The notes under the pieces are model-generated. The model worked only from the letters and a program-made list of their open reading frames with translations, did no database searches and was not told the origin of the DNA. The position numbers and the translations under genes are program-made. This document shows, one piece after another, positions 11,601 through 22,079 of a stretch of DNA of 64,000 bases (position 1 is the first letter of the stretch; the number at the start of each line of letters is the position of its first letter). This DNA comes from Phascolarctos cinereus (lineage: Eukaryota; Chordata; Mammalia; Diprotodontia; Phascolarctidae): the NCBI RefSeq assembly GCF_002099425.1, contig NW_018343991.1, positions 12,405,001 through 12,469,000 of the forward strand, written 5' to 3'.

Positions 11601-12272
11601 CCTTCTGGGCATTACTGGTGGGGATGATCTCACCTCCCTCTATGCTGGAAATGCTTATAAAATTTGGGGAAGAGGCCATATTGCCTCGTTCTAGCTAGAT
11701 AACCTTTCTCTTTCATTACCTAATTGGCCTCAAAGAGGTCCTACACCAGGCCTCAGCACCTACTCCACACGTAATCACCTCCCACTGTCCAGTAGATACT
11801 ACTACCCTTCCTCCCAGTGACATTTCTACTTCAGGTTGGGGATCTCCTGGAAAAGGTGTGGGCTTGGGTCACAGAAGAACTTACCATTAGCAAAATATAA
11901 TAATAGTTTTGGAGGAGGATCTTTCTGAGGTGTTGTCTGTTTTGTCTTTGTGAATTTGGTCTGAGATGTTGGCTGAGTTGGTTTTGTCCGAGTTGGTTTT
12001 GTCTGTGCTGTCCCAGGTGCTGTTGGTGCTTCTGTTGGTGCCTCCGTTGGGGCAGCTGTCGTGGTTACTGTTTGACTTGGCTTAAATATTCCATCTATCA
12101 CTGTTTTTATCACTTTTCCAAAAAATGAGGAAATGTTTCCTAGAAATGATGCAATTGCCTGAGGTGCAGTTGCTTGTGATGACTGGCTGGACTCAGAGGT
12201 TTCTTGCTGCGCCAGGCTCTGTGTGAACAGGCCACCAAAGAGTATGAGGCCCAAAATTAGAAGGACTTTCAT
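5618..12272 (-). CDS. BPIFA-like paralogue with a mucin-like Thr/Pro insertion; frame ends in exon 5
   Basis: Coding exons on the minus strand are 12272-11885 (exon starts 12274), 9369-9237, 7716-7639 and 5675-5538. All have AG/GT borders and the same phases as the intact gene. The first encodes a signal peptide (start MKVLLILGLILF, end SLAQQ) much like the neighbour's, with ATG also two bases after the acceptor. It runs on through a sequon (N-I-S), a short amphipathic stretch and residues about 68-125, where 18 of 58 residues are Thr and 12 are Pro. Its donor context (ttgctaatg/gtaagttc) resembles the neighbour's (ttgctgcta/gtaagttc). Exon 3 encodes an amphipathic helix, and exon 4 ends with LDVNVK like the neighbour's LDVSLSL. 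In exon 5 a TAG at 5620-5618 ends the frame at about 218 residues. The cysteine position of SKCQ is tyrosine here (ENYET). Exon 5 is 138 bases, phase 2 to 2, so skipping it would keep frame. It may be a working secreted mucin-like protein or a dying gene. The first, non-coding exon was not found. Confidence 0.72.
5740..5990 (+). repeat. Local direct duplication, copy 1
   Basis: Shares caggctgtaaccaggagatt and flanking text (tcagaaa.gggct.tgg.ctcagg) with 7090-7330, about 1.35 kb away. Part of it (cagaacaggaaactgaggc) is SINE-like. It lies in intron 4 of the minus-strand gene, just 5' of exon 5. Confidence 0.6.
7090..7330 (+). repeat. Local direct duplication, copy 2
   Basis: Partner of 5740-5990 in the same orientation, between exons 4 and 5 of the minus-strand gene. 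It may be a tandem duplication or two copies of an unrecognised repeat. Confidence 0.6.
8423..8710 (+). repeat. Inverted duplication, arm A
   Basis: The reverse complement of this stretch matches 10249-10538 over about 290 bases at roughly nine in ten positions. It lies in intron 3 of the minus-strand BPIFA-like gene, 3' of exon 3 on that gene's strand. The first third resembles an ancient mammalian interspersed repeat (ends near gagttcacagtgt); the rest I do not recognise. Confidence 0.85.
9450..9600 (+). mobile_element. MIR
   Basis: gattggagtcagaggacctg, gtttgaatcacagcc and gctttttcatctgcactatg blocks. It lies in intron 2 of the minus-strand gene, next to exon 3. Confidence 0.7.
10045..10230 (+). 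mobile_element. MIR
   Basis: ggactcagaagacctgggtt and gtgactcagggcaagtctct blocks; it ends at the inverted-duplication arm. Confidence 0.7.
10249..10538 (-). repeat. Inverted duplication, arm B
   Basis: Partner of 8423-8710 in opposite orientation, in intron 2 of the minus-strand BPIFA-like gene. The two arms enclose about 1.5 kb that contains exon 3 (9237-9369). In RNA they could pair across that exon. Confidence 0.85.
10990..11240 (+). mobile_element. Possible retroviral gag nucleocapsid fossil fragment
   Basis: A short cysteine- and lysine-rich stretch with a CPKACKWGREC-then-DKD pattern recalls the second zinc knuckle of class II (beta-like) retroviral gag. It is small, broken and old, with no LTR recognised beside it. 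It lies in intron 2 of the minus-strand BPIFA-like gene. Chance resemblance is possible. Confidence 0.3.
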
Positions 12273-12545
12273 ACCTGATATGAAAAGAACAAATGAACAT
12301 TTCAGATAATCTTTTAAATAAAGTATGAAGGAAAAGTAAAATTCTCTTTCCAGACATACTTGTGATAGTTACTATTACCTAAACATTCTCACTTTTTCTT
12401 CCCTTCAGAAAAAGGAAAATTTAAATTAAAGAACTGTAAGACCCTTTAGCAGGAGGGGAAAGTAAGAGAAGGAGTCTGAGGCTGGATTTGAACTCAGATC
12501 TTCTTGACTCCAGCCCTGGCACTCTATCCATGCTATCACCTGATT

Positions 12546-12860
12546 TCCCTTCTAAACTTGGATGCATTGGCCTTGTTTGTACAAAATTTTTTCAATGTAA
12601 TGCAATCAAAATTATCTGTTTTGCATTTCATAATGCTCTCTATCTCTTATTTGGTCACAAAGTCTTCCCTTCTCCACAGATCTGAAAGGGTAAATTATTC
12701 CTTGTTCTCCTAGTTTGCTTATAGTTTCAGTCTTTATGTCTAAATCCTGCACCCATTTTGACTTTATCTTGGTATAGGGGGTAAGATGTTGATCTATGCC
12801 CAGTTTCTGTCATACTATTTTCCAGTTTTCTCTCTGGTCCCTTTTCTTCATCTGCAAAAG
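12546..12860 (-). mobile_element. L1 ORF2 fragment, antisense
   Basis: Reads as the reverse of the ORF2 segment also present at 20700-20920 (shared ttgactttatcttg-type text). It lies upstream of the minus-strand gene's signal exon. Confidence 0.65.
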
Positions 12861-12867
12861 GAGATAA

Positions 12868-13080
12868 TTAGACTAGAAACCAAGACACTTACTAGCTGTG
12901 TGACCCTGGGCAAGTCACTTAATCTCTGTTTGCCTCATCTTCCTCAGTTGTAAAATGGGAATAGTAATGGCACCCATCTCACAGGGTTGTTGTATCAAAT
13001 GAGATAATATTTATAAAGCATTTATAAAGCATTTTATAGTGCCTGGCACACAGTAGGTCCTAAAGAATATAGAAAGGCAG
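12868..13080 (+). mobile_element. MIR/CORE-SINE
   Basis: Contains ctagctgtgtgaccctggg, the tcctcagttgtaaaatggg block and the tail gcctggcacacagtaggtc. Near full length and forward. Confidence 0.8.
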
Positions 13081-13084
13081 GCAT

Positions 13085-13560
13085 ACTAGAACATTTTTGA
13101 TAGCGATATAGATTGGTCCAGCCATTCTGGAAATTAATTGGAAATTATGCTAACAAAGAGACTCAAATGTCCACACCCTTTGATGTAGAGGTTCTATGAT
13201 TTCATGTTTCCTATGGTGTGAGTGCAGAGCCAGGAAGGAAGAAACCTTTCCTTCTCTTGATAGCATGTGAGCCTTCAGGTGAGTCCTTTTAAGCCTAGAC
13301 CAGAACTCCCTATGGGAAGGGGCCCTCTAGACTGTGGAATCACATCTTTGGGGCTCAACCCTTCAAAACCACCCTTTTCCCAGACTTCACTATTTCTGCC
13401 AAGCACATCATGCTCCATCTTCCTGTTCACCCCATGTTTAAAACCTTGGTGTTGTCTTCATCTCTTCTCCTTCACTCTCTAAGCCAGGCAGTTGTTCTTT
13501 GGAATATATTATTCCATTTTCTTCTGTAATTTCTGGGGTGTTTTCACATTAGTCAAATTT
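13085..13560 (+). mobile_element. L1 fragment followed by L2 fragment
   Basis: 13085-13205 is a forward L1 ORF2 piece (ccagccattctggaaatta). 13330-13500 has L2 text (aaaccttggtgttgtcttca). Between them is a donor-like ccttcaggtgagt with nothing coding attached. Confidence 0.5.
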
Positions 13561-15545
13561 CTATTCCTTTATATTTGAAAGTCTTCCTTGTGGTCACTTG
13601 CAGAATTTTTTTTTCCATTGTAATTACTAAATGTAATCTTTATGGCATCTTGGACTTTGCAGTACAGGGTTTTTTTTTTTTTTTGAAGGCAATCAATAAA
13701 TGCCTTCAACTGACTTTTTTGTGCTCAGAAATTCTAGGGAGTTTTAAAAAATTATTCCTTTCATTATGGTGTTCATGTTTTTTGACTTGTTTTATTCTGT
13801 GAGATCTATAATCCTAGGGTTATTTCTGTGTATCTTGTCCTCATGATCAATATATTTTGCTTATATAGAGATCATGTATTCTTTTCAATGTTATTGACTT
13901 TATTTCTCTTCCAAATTGTCCTTCATTTCTGAATATTTTATTCCCAATCAGTCATTCTCTCTTTAATTTCTTTGGAGAGACTCATTGCCATGGATTTAAA
14001 TCTTTTTTTCTATTCTGCCAATTATTTCTGCTATTCATGTCATAATTCTGTTTTCAGAATTCTTATTTCTCTTGTAAACCATTTGGAATATGCTGCTATG
14101 ATTCTATGCTGTCTTGGGAATCCATAGGGCCCTCTGCCTCATGAGGTATTGATTTGTATTGTTTATCTTATATATTTATTGTGTTTTGCTTGGACTCATT
14201 TAGATGTCCCAGATGTCATCAACCTTTTATTTTAACATCTTCTCTATTGCTTATGCCAAGATTTTTAACTAAATTTTCTTCCTCCTGAAATTTTTTATTA
14301 TTTCAGTCTTTTCTCCCTTATGTCACTCTATTACTCACTTCCTGACTCCTTCCACTTTGACAGCAAGTCCCCAAGGGCTAGACCTCAAAGCTGTCTCAGC
14401 GAGGATGAGGAATTAACTTTTTACCAGTCTGAGTTCCTGCCTTAAGTGGATACTGGGGAGACAGAATTGAACCCAGTTGGATACCAGTCACCTTTCCTTC
14501 AGATGTGTTTCAGCCCCCTTTCCCACTGTCATCCTATCAAATTGATTACATCTTTTGTTTAGTTTTCTAGGTGAGTACTGATGCAGGATAGCACGATAAC
14601 ATCCCAGCAGAACATAATTCCATTCTGCTATACCCCAATGTCTTCACATGGTGGATAGAATTGAGTCCTCTTGCTGGTTGCCATAGAATGGAGGAGTGAA
14701 GATAAGGGCAGTGTGTGCTGGCAAGAATGAAATTGCTGAGTGAATTCTAGAGCACATGATGTCCCCTTGTGCCATCCTGTCAGATCATTGGGATGGTAGG
14801 GGAGGGAGTACTGATTGAACATGTGAGATATTAGAGAATGGCTTTCTCTGTGATTAATTCATCAGGTCATTAGCTTTTTTACACTCCTTGATGTTTTGGC
14901 CTTAGGAGACAGTTGCAATTAGTTTACCATCTTCTGCATAATTCTTACTTGGGAAAGCTTTGGAGGTTTAGGAGAGTCAGAGAAAACATTTAGTTCTCCA
15001 TCTTCTTGGTTATTTTTTCCTGGTACCTCATCAAAATAATTTCTGAAACTTTCTTCTTCATTGGTTGTGAATTCTCATTTTTTATTTTTTGATAATGTAA
15101 AATGAGTTTCCCCTTCCTTTAAAAGATTAGTAAATGTTTCATGTATCAGTTTAATTTATGAATTAAATGTTTTCTGTTGTTTTCAATTTTATTTTTCTTT
15201 CCTTTGATTTTCAGAATTTCTAATTTTGGTTTGGGTTTTTGTATTTCATGTTTTTCTAATTTTTTAATTCCAAGTCCAATACATTGATTTGTTCTTTTGT
15301 TGTTGTTGAAAACATTTTGAGATATAATTCTTCCTCATAGGATTCTCTTTTGGTTGCATATCAAATGTTTTGGTATATTGTCTCATTATTATAATTTTCA
15401 GTGATGAACTGAATTGTTATTTCTAATTTTTATTCTTTGAAGTGCCATTTCTTGTGGATTCAATTATTTAGTCTCCATTTAAGTTTGATTACTTTCATTT
15501 AATTTTTTTCAAGTAATAAATATTTTTGTAATTAACCTGTCACTC
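13560..15545 (-). mobile_element. Old LINE material, antisense (T-rich)
   Basis: T-rich throughout, with ORF1/5' UTR-like L1 text in reverse in the first half. 15180-15480 looks like a different LINE segment. Family assignment is tentative; no gene is seen here. Confidence 0.4.
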
Positions 15546-15559
15546 CTATTACTTTCTTT

Positions 15560-15820
15560 GGCTGAATTTGAAGTCAGGTCTTCCTAAGTCCAGGCCCAGT
15601 GTCACCTAGCTGCCCAGGAAGACATGATTTCAAATCTAGCTTCAGATGCTTGCTAGCTTTGTGACCTTGGAAAAATCACTTAATCTCTGTTTCAGTTTCC
15701 TCAGCTATGAAAAGGGCCTAGTAATGACACTACCTCCCAGGGTTGTTATGAGGTAATATTTATAAAGGTCTTAGCACAGTGTATGGCACACTCATAGGAA
15801 CTTAATAAGTCCTTCCTTTC
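15560..15820 (+). mobile_element. Two abutting CORE-SINE pieces
   Basis: A reversed head (caggtcttcctaagtcca to cacctagctgccc, 15570-15614) is followed by a forward body and tail (15615-15820), then a CT/TTCC-rich tract to 15898. Confidence 0.65.
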
Positions 15821-16619
15821 CTCCCTCTTTCCTTTCTCTCTCCCTCCCTACCTCCTTCTCTCTTTTCCTTCCTTTCCTTTCTTCCTTCCTTCCTTCCAGT
15901 GACAGTTTTCAGATTTTTTACTTCTGTTTATGTGGGAGAGCTGGGATTTTTAAAAAAAATCATCTATCAGGTTGCCATCTTAATCAGAAGATTATCATGC
16001 TATTTCTTACACTTGAAACATGGCAGGAAAAATATTATAAAATCATGGTAATGGATGAGGGGAATAGATATTTCATCAACTTTGGTCTTATTTGAGCTGA
16101 ATAAGGGAAAGTTATGGGGGGGGGGAAACATTGTATACAAATGCAATAAAGAAAACAGTGATTTGGCCATGGACAAGGAGAAGGAAGCCTGGGTCACAAG
16201 ATGGCAGAGTAAGGAAGAGAAAACTCACAAATAAGACAAACTTCTACCATATAGAGATGATTATGAAGGAGGAATTTAAAAGACATAAGAGAAAGAGCTG
16301 TGCTCAGAACTTGAGCCACAAACAAAATCAATGAAGTTAGGATTAGAAGGAAGGCAATTACTTGGGATGACATTTGCAGTTCCTCTTTTTATTTACAGTT
16401 TAATGTATTGCCCAACTTCACTTCCTTCAACCAAAATATGAGAAAATAATACTTATAGGATATATCTCATATTGTTACTGGGAGGAAAATATTTTATAAC
16501 TCTTAAGATATTATAGAAATGTGAGTTGCTATTATTTTTTGGGCTTCCTTCTCCCTCATTGTTCAGATACAAACATATGCCAAGTCCTGCCAGTTTCATT
16601 TCTGTGTCATCTATTTGCT

Positions 16620-18075
16620 TCTCTTTATATCCAATGCCATTAGTGTAGCATTGATCCTCATTATTGAATTATTTTTTCCACTAAAATTTTTATTGTTGCA
16701 TTTTATTCTTACATTACAATCCTTTTAAAAAATATACCACATACACATACAAATGTATACAAAAATGGAATTGAATCTTCCTTTATAACCAAGAAAAGTA
16801 ATTAAATAAAAACAACTGACATGGTGACTCTACCTGATAATGAATGTAACATTCTGTCTCTGTATTCCCCCACCTCTCTTCACAGAGGAGGTGTTGTCTT
16901 TCTTTCTTTCTTTTCCAGAACTATAAGTTATTGTAGCTATTCAGAGTTTTTTCATTCTTTTTTTAGATTTAAAAAAATTTACACCACTGTTGTCGTGCAT
17001 ATTATTTTTCTGATTCTGCTTATTTTGGTTTAAGTTGCTTGAAATAACCCATACCATGTTTCTCTCATGTTACCTCCAACATTTCTTTCTGTACAACATT
17101 CTATTATGTTCAGTCATCCCTCAGTGAGTGGGCATTTACTTTGTTTCCAGCTCTTTGCTGCCATGAAAATGCTGAAATGAATATTTTAGAATATCAAACT
17201 TCTATTTTTATCTTTGGCCTTCTTGGGGTACATGCTTTTTAGTGGGATCACTGCACCAAAGGATAAGAAAAATTTAGTCAATTATCTCACTTAATTAAAA
17301 AAATTGTTATTCAAAATGAATTGGAATAATTCATAGCTCAGGTCATTTGCCTTTATGACCTCTACCTAAATGACCCAAACAGGTCATTTAACCTTTTTGT
17401 ATCTCAGTTTCCTCAATTTTTAAATGAAGAGATTGCACTCAATACTAGATGGTGTCAAGGGTCCCATAAACATTGATTGGGATTTTGAGCTCTTTGAAGC
17501 TGAGTACTTTTTGTTTTGTCTTTGAAGAAATAAGAAAGAAGGAGGAGCAGCTTACCATTTTGCGAAAATACTGTATAAGAAAAAAGCACATGAACATGGT
17601 GGGGAGCGAGAAGTAGAGTCAGCATCTCATGACTTTGTTCTTCTCTGAACCAGGTAGAGGAGGGTTGAACACAGGCACAAAGAGTTTGCTCATAAAGTTT
17701 GTTCATCAAATACATTGTGACCTAGCTTCCCATAGTGTGCTCATTGTCCCTGTATTGATTGTGCCTTCCATTTTTTTTTTGTTTGCCCATCTGCTAGGAA
17801 TGGGGTAGAACCTCAGAGTGGTTTCAATTTGCATTTCTCCTGTGCTTAGTAATATGGAACATGTTTTCATATGAGTATTAATAGTCTGTAATGCTTGTGA
17901 AATAGTCCACATGCTTTGACAACCTATCTATTGGCAAGTGGCCAGAACAAAGCACTATACCTTTGATGACTACAGCTAGGGGAAAATTCTTAACCAATTT
18001 AAAAAAATGTTTCGAATGAGCAAAATCAATACAGATAAATAAGAAAAATACTGGCATGGTAAAAAACACTTGCAT
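16620..18075 (-). mobile_element. L1 ORF2 and 3' UTR pieces, antisense
   Basis: 16680-17280 and 17730-18075 are reverse L1, including the ttgcccatctgctaggaatgg segment equivalent to ORF2 HLTPVRMA. The stretch between holds duplication copy 1 and about 190 unique bases. Confidence 0.65.
17385..17530 (+). repeat. Local direct duplication (SINE-like), copy 1
   Basis: Shares tttttgtatctcagtt and gagtactttttgttttgtct with 18840-18993, same orientation, about 1.46 kb apart. The front half looks like a MIR/CORE-SINE body. Confidence 0.55.
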
Positions 18076-18159
18076 CAAATAGCACCAATAAAAGTCTAAA
18101 ATCTAAGATATTTTGGGAATCTACACAAATTCATATGCTCAGGAATTTGTGCGGATTTG

Positions 18160-18440
18160 CAAGATATCTTATGTTGCATCTTCTGTCCCACTGTCATCCC
18201 TTGTTTCTCTAAGTGCTTTCCATCTAGATATAGTCATGAAGGATGTGGTGCCTCCTCTGTTCTCTACATATGGTATTGCCACGGCCTCCTGACAGATCTC
18301 CCTGCCAGAATTCTCTACCCTTCAATCCATAATGGACACATTGCCAGACTCATCTTCCAAAAGGAAAGGTCTTGTCCATTCATATCACTCTTCTGCTCAA
18401 AATCTTACAATGATTCTACTCAATATTTGACCTTTAGGGA
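18160..18440 (+). mobile_element. L2 fragment
   Basis: Typical L2 3' ORF text (ctgctcaaaatcttacaatg, ttctgtcccactgtcatccc). It ends just before the BPIFA-promoter-like block. Confidence 0.55.
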
Positions 18441-18474
18441 TTACTTCTTCTTTCAGGCTTGATTAGAACAGGTC

Positions 18475-18735
18475 AATATTCTGTTTTAATTTGTCTATCA
18501 AATGGACTATCTCAGTATGTCCCCTGGCAATGCGATCTTCATTTATTGGCTTTGGAGGAAACACAACTGCATTATTCCAAACTATTATCTTGAAATCTAT
18601 CATCAGATATTGTTTCCTTATTCTTATGGTCAGGAGTATTATTGATGATCTCTTAACCAACACTGACTGCCACTTGGACTCTTCTTACACAGTTCTCCCT
18701 TCAGGACATAGGTTCACAGAATTTATAACCGAAAA
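18475..18735 (+). pseudogene. Block resembling the BPIFA promoter and first exon
   Basis: Bases 18524-18559 match 47650-47685 at 32 of 36 positions. Similarity continues in the same orientation on both sides: tttaatttg upstream, then attccaaac and gaaatc.tca downstream, fading toward the exon 1 region. The TATA box is not preserved. It could be the head of a dead paralogue, or both places may carry an unrecognised interspersed repeat. Confidence 0.45.
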
Positions 18736-18839
18736 AGGACATTAAAACATAGTTGGCCAGGCTCAGAAAGGACCTATGGTGTAGATTTCAGAACAAGAGG
18801 ACTTAGGTTAACAACCTGGTTTTGATCCTTTATGGATAG

Positions 18840-18993
18840 CCCTAAAGAGGTCATTTAAACTTTTTGTATCTCAGTTGCCTTATCCTTAAAATGAGTAGGT
18901 TGCAGTCAGTACTAAATGTCCTCAATGATTGTATGAACATTGATTGGCATTTTGAACTTTTTGTGGTCAAAGAGTACTTTTTGTTTTGTCTTT
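18840..18993 (+). repeat. Local direct duplication (SINE-like), copy 2
   Basis: Partner of 17385-17530; lies just after the BPIFA-promoter-like block. Confidence 0.55.
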
Positions 18994-19439
18994 GTATTCT
19001 TAGCACTATGCACACTTCCTTGCATGTAGTGAATGATTAAGACAATCAATATTAATTCAAAAAGCTGATATTTTTTTTTTGATCTGCATCAGATTTTTGA
19101 ACTGAATTGAATGAAAGATATGAACTGTTAAGTGAAAGCTAGAACCAGAATATAGAATGTAGAGCTTTGGAGATCTGGAAGAACCTTAGAGGTCATCTAG
19201 TTTAAACTGTTCACTTCACAGAGACCAAAAAAGGGGAAATGACTTGTCTAACATAATGCAAGGAATATGTAGAGTCAGAATTCAAGCCAAAGTCTTCAGA
19301 CTCTGATAGCATTATTGGAGCTTGGTGGTGACTTATACAACACTATCCTACCCCCTTCAATATCACACTAAAAAAAGAAGTTTCAAGTTTCAAGAAGTCA
19401 AACCCAGTAGACAAAATATGAGGGTCTAGGCTAGTTCTT

Positions 19440-21000
19440 TTTTTAATAATATTTTATTTTGGGGGGCAGCTAAGTGGCGCAGTGGATAGACACCTGAGTT
19501 CAAATCCAGCCATAGACACATAACACTAGCTGGGAAGTCACTTAACCCTATTGCCTAGCCCCCCCCCCAATTATTTTTCCCAATTGTATGTAAAAACAAT
19601 TTTTAACATTCATTTTTACATTTTTGAGTTCCAAATTCTCTTTCTCCCTCACCTTCCCTCTCTGAAACAGTAAGCAATTTGATGTAGGTTATACACATGC
19701 AATCATACAAAACATATTTCCATATTAGTCATGTGCTTAAAGAAATCAGAGCCCAAAACACACACACACATATATACACACACAAGTGAAAAATAATGTT
19801 TCAATCTGCATTCATACTGCGTCAGTTCTTTCTCTGAAGGTGGATACAATTTTTCATCATGAATCTTTTGGATCATTGTATTACTGAGAATAGCTAAGTC
19901 ATTCGTAGTTGATCACTGTATAATATTGCTGGTACTATATGCAGTGTTCTCCTGGTTCTGCTCATTTCACTCTACATTAGTTCATATTAGTCTTTCCAGA
20001 ATTTTTTGAAATCATCCTGCTCATCATTTCTTAGAGCATAACAGTATTTTATCACAGTTATATACAGAAATTTTTTCACCATTCCCCAATTGACGGACAT
20101 GCCCTCAATTTCCAATTCTTTGCCACCACAAAAATACCTGCTATAAGTATTTTTGTGCAAGGAGGTCCTTTTCCTTTTAACAAAAACCCCTTTGGGATAT
20201 AGACCTACTAGTAGTATTGCTAGATCAAAGGGTATGCAGTGCTTGATAAACCTTCAGGCATATTTCCAAAGTGCTCTCCAGAATGGTTACATCAGTTCAC
20301 AAGTCCACCAACAGTACATTAATGTACCAATTTTCCCACATCCCCTCCAACATATACCATTTTCTTTTTCTATCATATTAGCCAATCTGATAGGCATGAG
20401 GTGGCACCTCAGAGTTATTTTAATTTTCATTTTTCAAATCAATAGTGATTTAGACCATTTTTTCCCATATGGCTATTGATAGCTTTGATTTCTTCTTCTG
20501 AAAATTGCCTGTTCATATTCTTTGACCATTTATCATATGGGGAATGACTTGTATTTTTATAAATTTGACTCAGTTCTCTATATATCTGAGGAATGAGGCC
20601 TTTATCAGAGATATTTTTTTTGCTGTAAAACATTTTCCCTGCTTTCTGCTTTCCTTTTAATTTTCACTGCATTGTTTGTGTAAACCCTTTTTAATTTAAT
20701 ATAATCAAAATTATCCACTTTATGTTCCATAATGCTCTCTTATTTAGTCCCCTTCTTCATAGATTTAACAGGTAAACTATCCCACATTCCCCTTATTTGT
20801 CCATGGTATTACCTTTTATGTTTAAATCATGTACCCGTTTTGACCTTACCTTGCTATACAGTGTGAGATGTTGGGCTATACTCAGCTTCTGCCTAATTGT
20901 TTTCCAGTTTTCCCAGCAGTTTTTGTCAAATAGTGAGTTCTTGTTCCAAAAGCTTGGATTTTTGAATTTATGAAACACTAGATTACTATGGTCATTTACT
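19440..21000 (-). mobile_element. L1 3' half, antisense, with a CORE-SINE inside
   Basis: Reverse ORF2 C-terminal translations are clear: SDKGLIPQIYRELSQIYK and the downstream NRQFSEEEIKA, as in human L1 SDKGLISRIYNELKQIYK. A forward CORE-SINE (19465-19570, gcagctaagtggcgcagtgg) splits the 3' end. Confidence 0.8.
19465..19570 (+). mobile_element. Marsupial-type CORE-SINE (WSINE-like)
   Basis: Short copy with head gcagctaagtggcgcagtgg, gagttcaaatccagc, and a C-rich end; inserted in the antisense L1. Confidence 0.7.
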
Positions 21001-21039
21001 ACTGTGAAGGCTGGATCCTCTTTAGTTTCACTCTCCCAC

Positions 21040-21890
21040 TGACTTTATTTTGTTTTTTTAAATTATGAATTTAAAGATTAAAGAACAGCATTCCTCTAAT
21101 ATAGCAGAATACAATAGAAGATTCTACATGAAACAATAAATCTTCCTTTCACAATATTTGCTTTTTAAAAAAATTATATAAGTTCTACATGTTACTTTCA
21201 AAACTACCCTGCCTATCTATTCTTTTTCTGAACTTCCATCTGCTTTCTTCTATGGCTTAAAAATGTTTGAACGGTCTTTCTTCTTCTTCTTCTTCTTCTT
21301 CTTCTTCTTCTTCTTCTTCTTTTTCTTCTTCTTCTTCTTCTTTTCTTCTTCTTCTTTTCTTCTTCTTCTTCTTCTTCTTCTTCCTCCTCCTCCTCCTCCT
21401 CCTCTTCTTCTTCTTCTTCTTCCTCTGCCTTCTCCCTTTTCTTCCCCCTCCTCCTCTACTTTCTCCTTCTTCTCCTACTTCTTTCTTCTCTCAGTGTTTC
21501 TAATCCAACCTCTCCCCATACTAATCCTTAATTAAAAACTGAGGAAAAAACTAACTTGTTACAAGCATAGCCAAGCAAAACAAACTCACTCAGTGAGCAT
21601 GTACAAAAGAAATGATGTATCTTCCTGTGTCTTATGTACCTTAGCTCCTTATCGGGAAGCATCTAACATGCTTTATCATAGAATCTTAAGTCATTGGATT
21701 GATCAGAGTCCTCAAATCCTTTAACATTTTTTATCTTTGTATAAATTGTTCTTCTGGTTCTGCTCACTTCATTCTACAACCATTCGTATTACCCAGGATT
21801 CTCTGAAATCTTCTCTTTTGTATTTGAATAATATTCCATTACATTCATATACCACAATTTTTTTCAGCCATTCTTCAACTTCCTAAAAAG
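21040..21890 (-). mobile_element. L1 3' piece, antisense, split by microsatellite
   Basis: Flanking text (tctggttctgctcacttcattctac, then cataccacaatttttttcagcc) is reverse L1. The long TTC tract sits in its middle. Confidence 0.6.
21276..21485 (+). repeat. (TTC)n/(TCC)n microsatellite
   Basis: Long, almost pure TTC, passing into TCC and imperfect CTT. It yields meaningless poly-Ser and poly-Phe frames. Polypurine on the other strand, so triplex-prone. Confidence 0.95.
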
Positions 21891-21931
21891 TAATCTAAGG
21901 CAAGCCCTTTCCTTTCTCTTGGATTTTACTC

Positions 21932-22028
21932 TCCTTCCTTCCTTCCTTCCTTCCTTCCTTCCTTCCTTCCTTCCTTCCTTCCTTCCTTCCTTCCTTCCTT
22001 CCTTCCTTCCTTCCTTCTTTCCTTCCTT
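21932..22028 (+). repeat. (TTCC)n microsatellite
   Basis: About 95 bases of nearly perfect CTTC/TTCC repeats. Confidence 0.95.
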
Positions 22029-22079
22029 CTGTCAAATGTGTGAACCTTACCTTGAGAGCTTGTGTAGTTTGTCTTCTGG

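Noticed and set aside
13195-13275. Donor-like ccttcaggtgagt as a first exon
   Set aside because: Wrong strand for the nearby gene, no TATA box, and flanked by L1 and L2 pieces.
17565-17580. 15-base candidate micro-exon on the minus strand (between a ttatacag acceptor and a gtaagc donor)
   Set aside because: Considered as the missing exon 1 of the minus-strand gene, but exon 1 should not have an acceptor and there is no TATA box upstream.
21263-21535. Poly-Phe and poly-Ser frames
   Set aside because: Translation of the TTC microsatellite.
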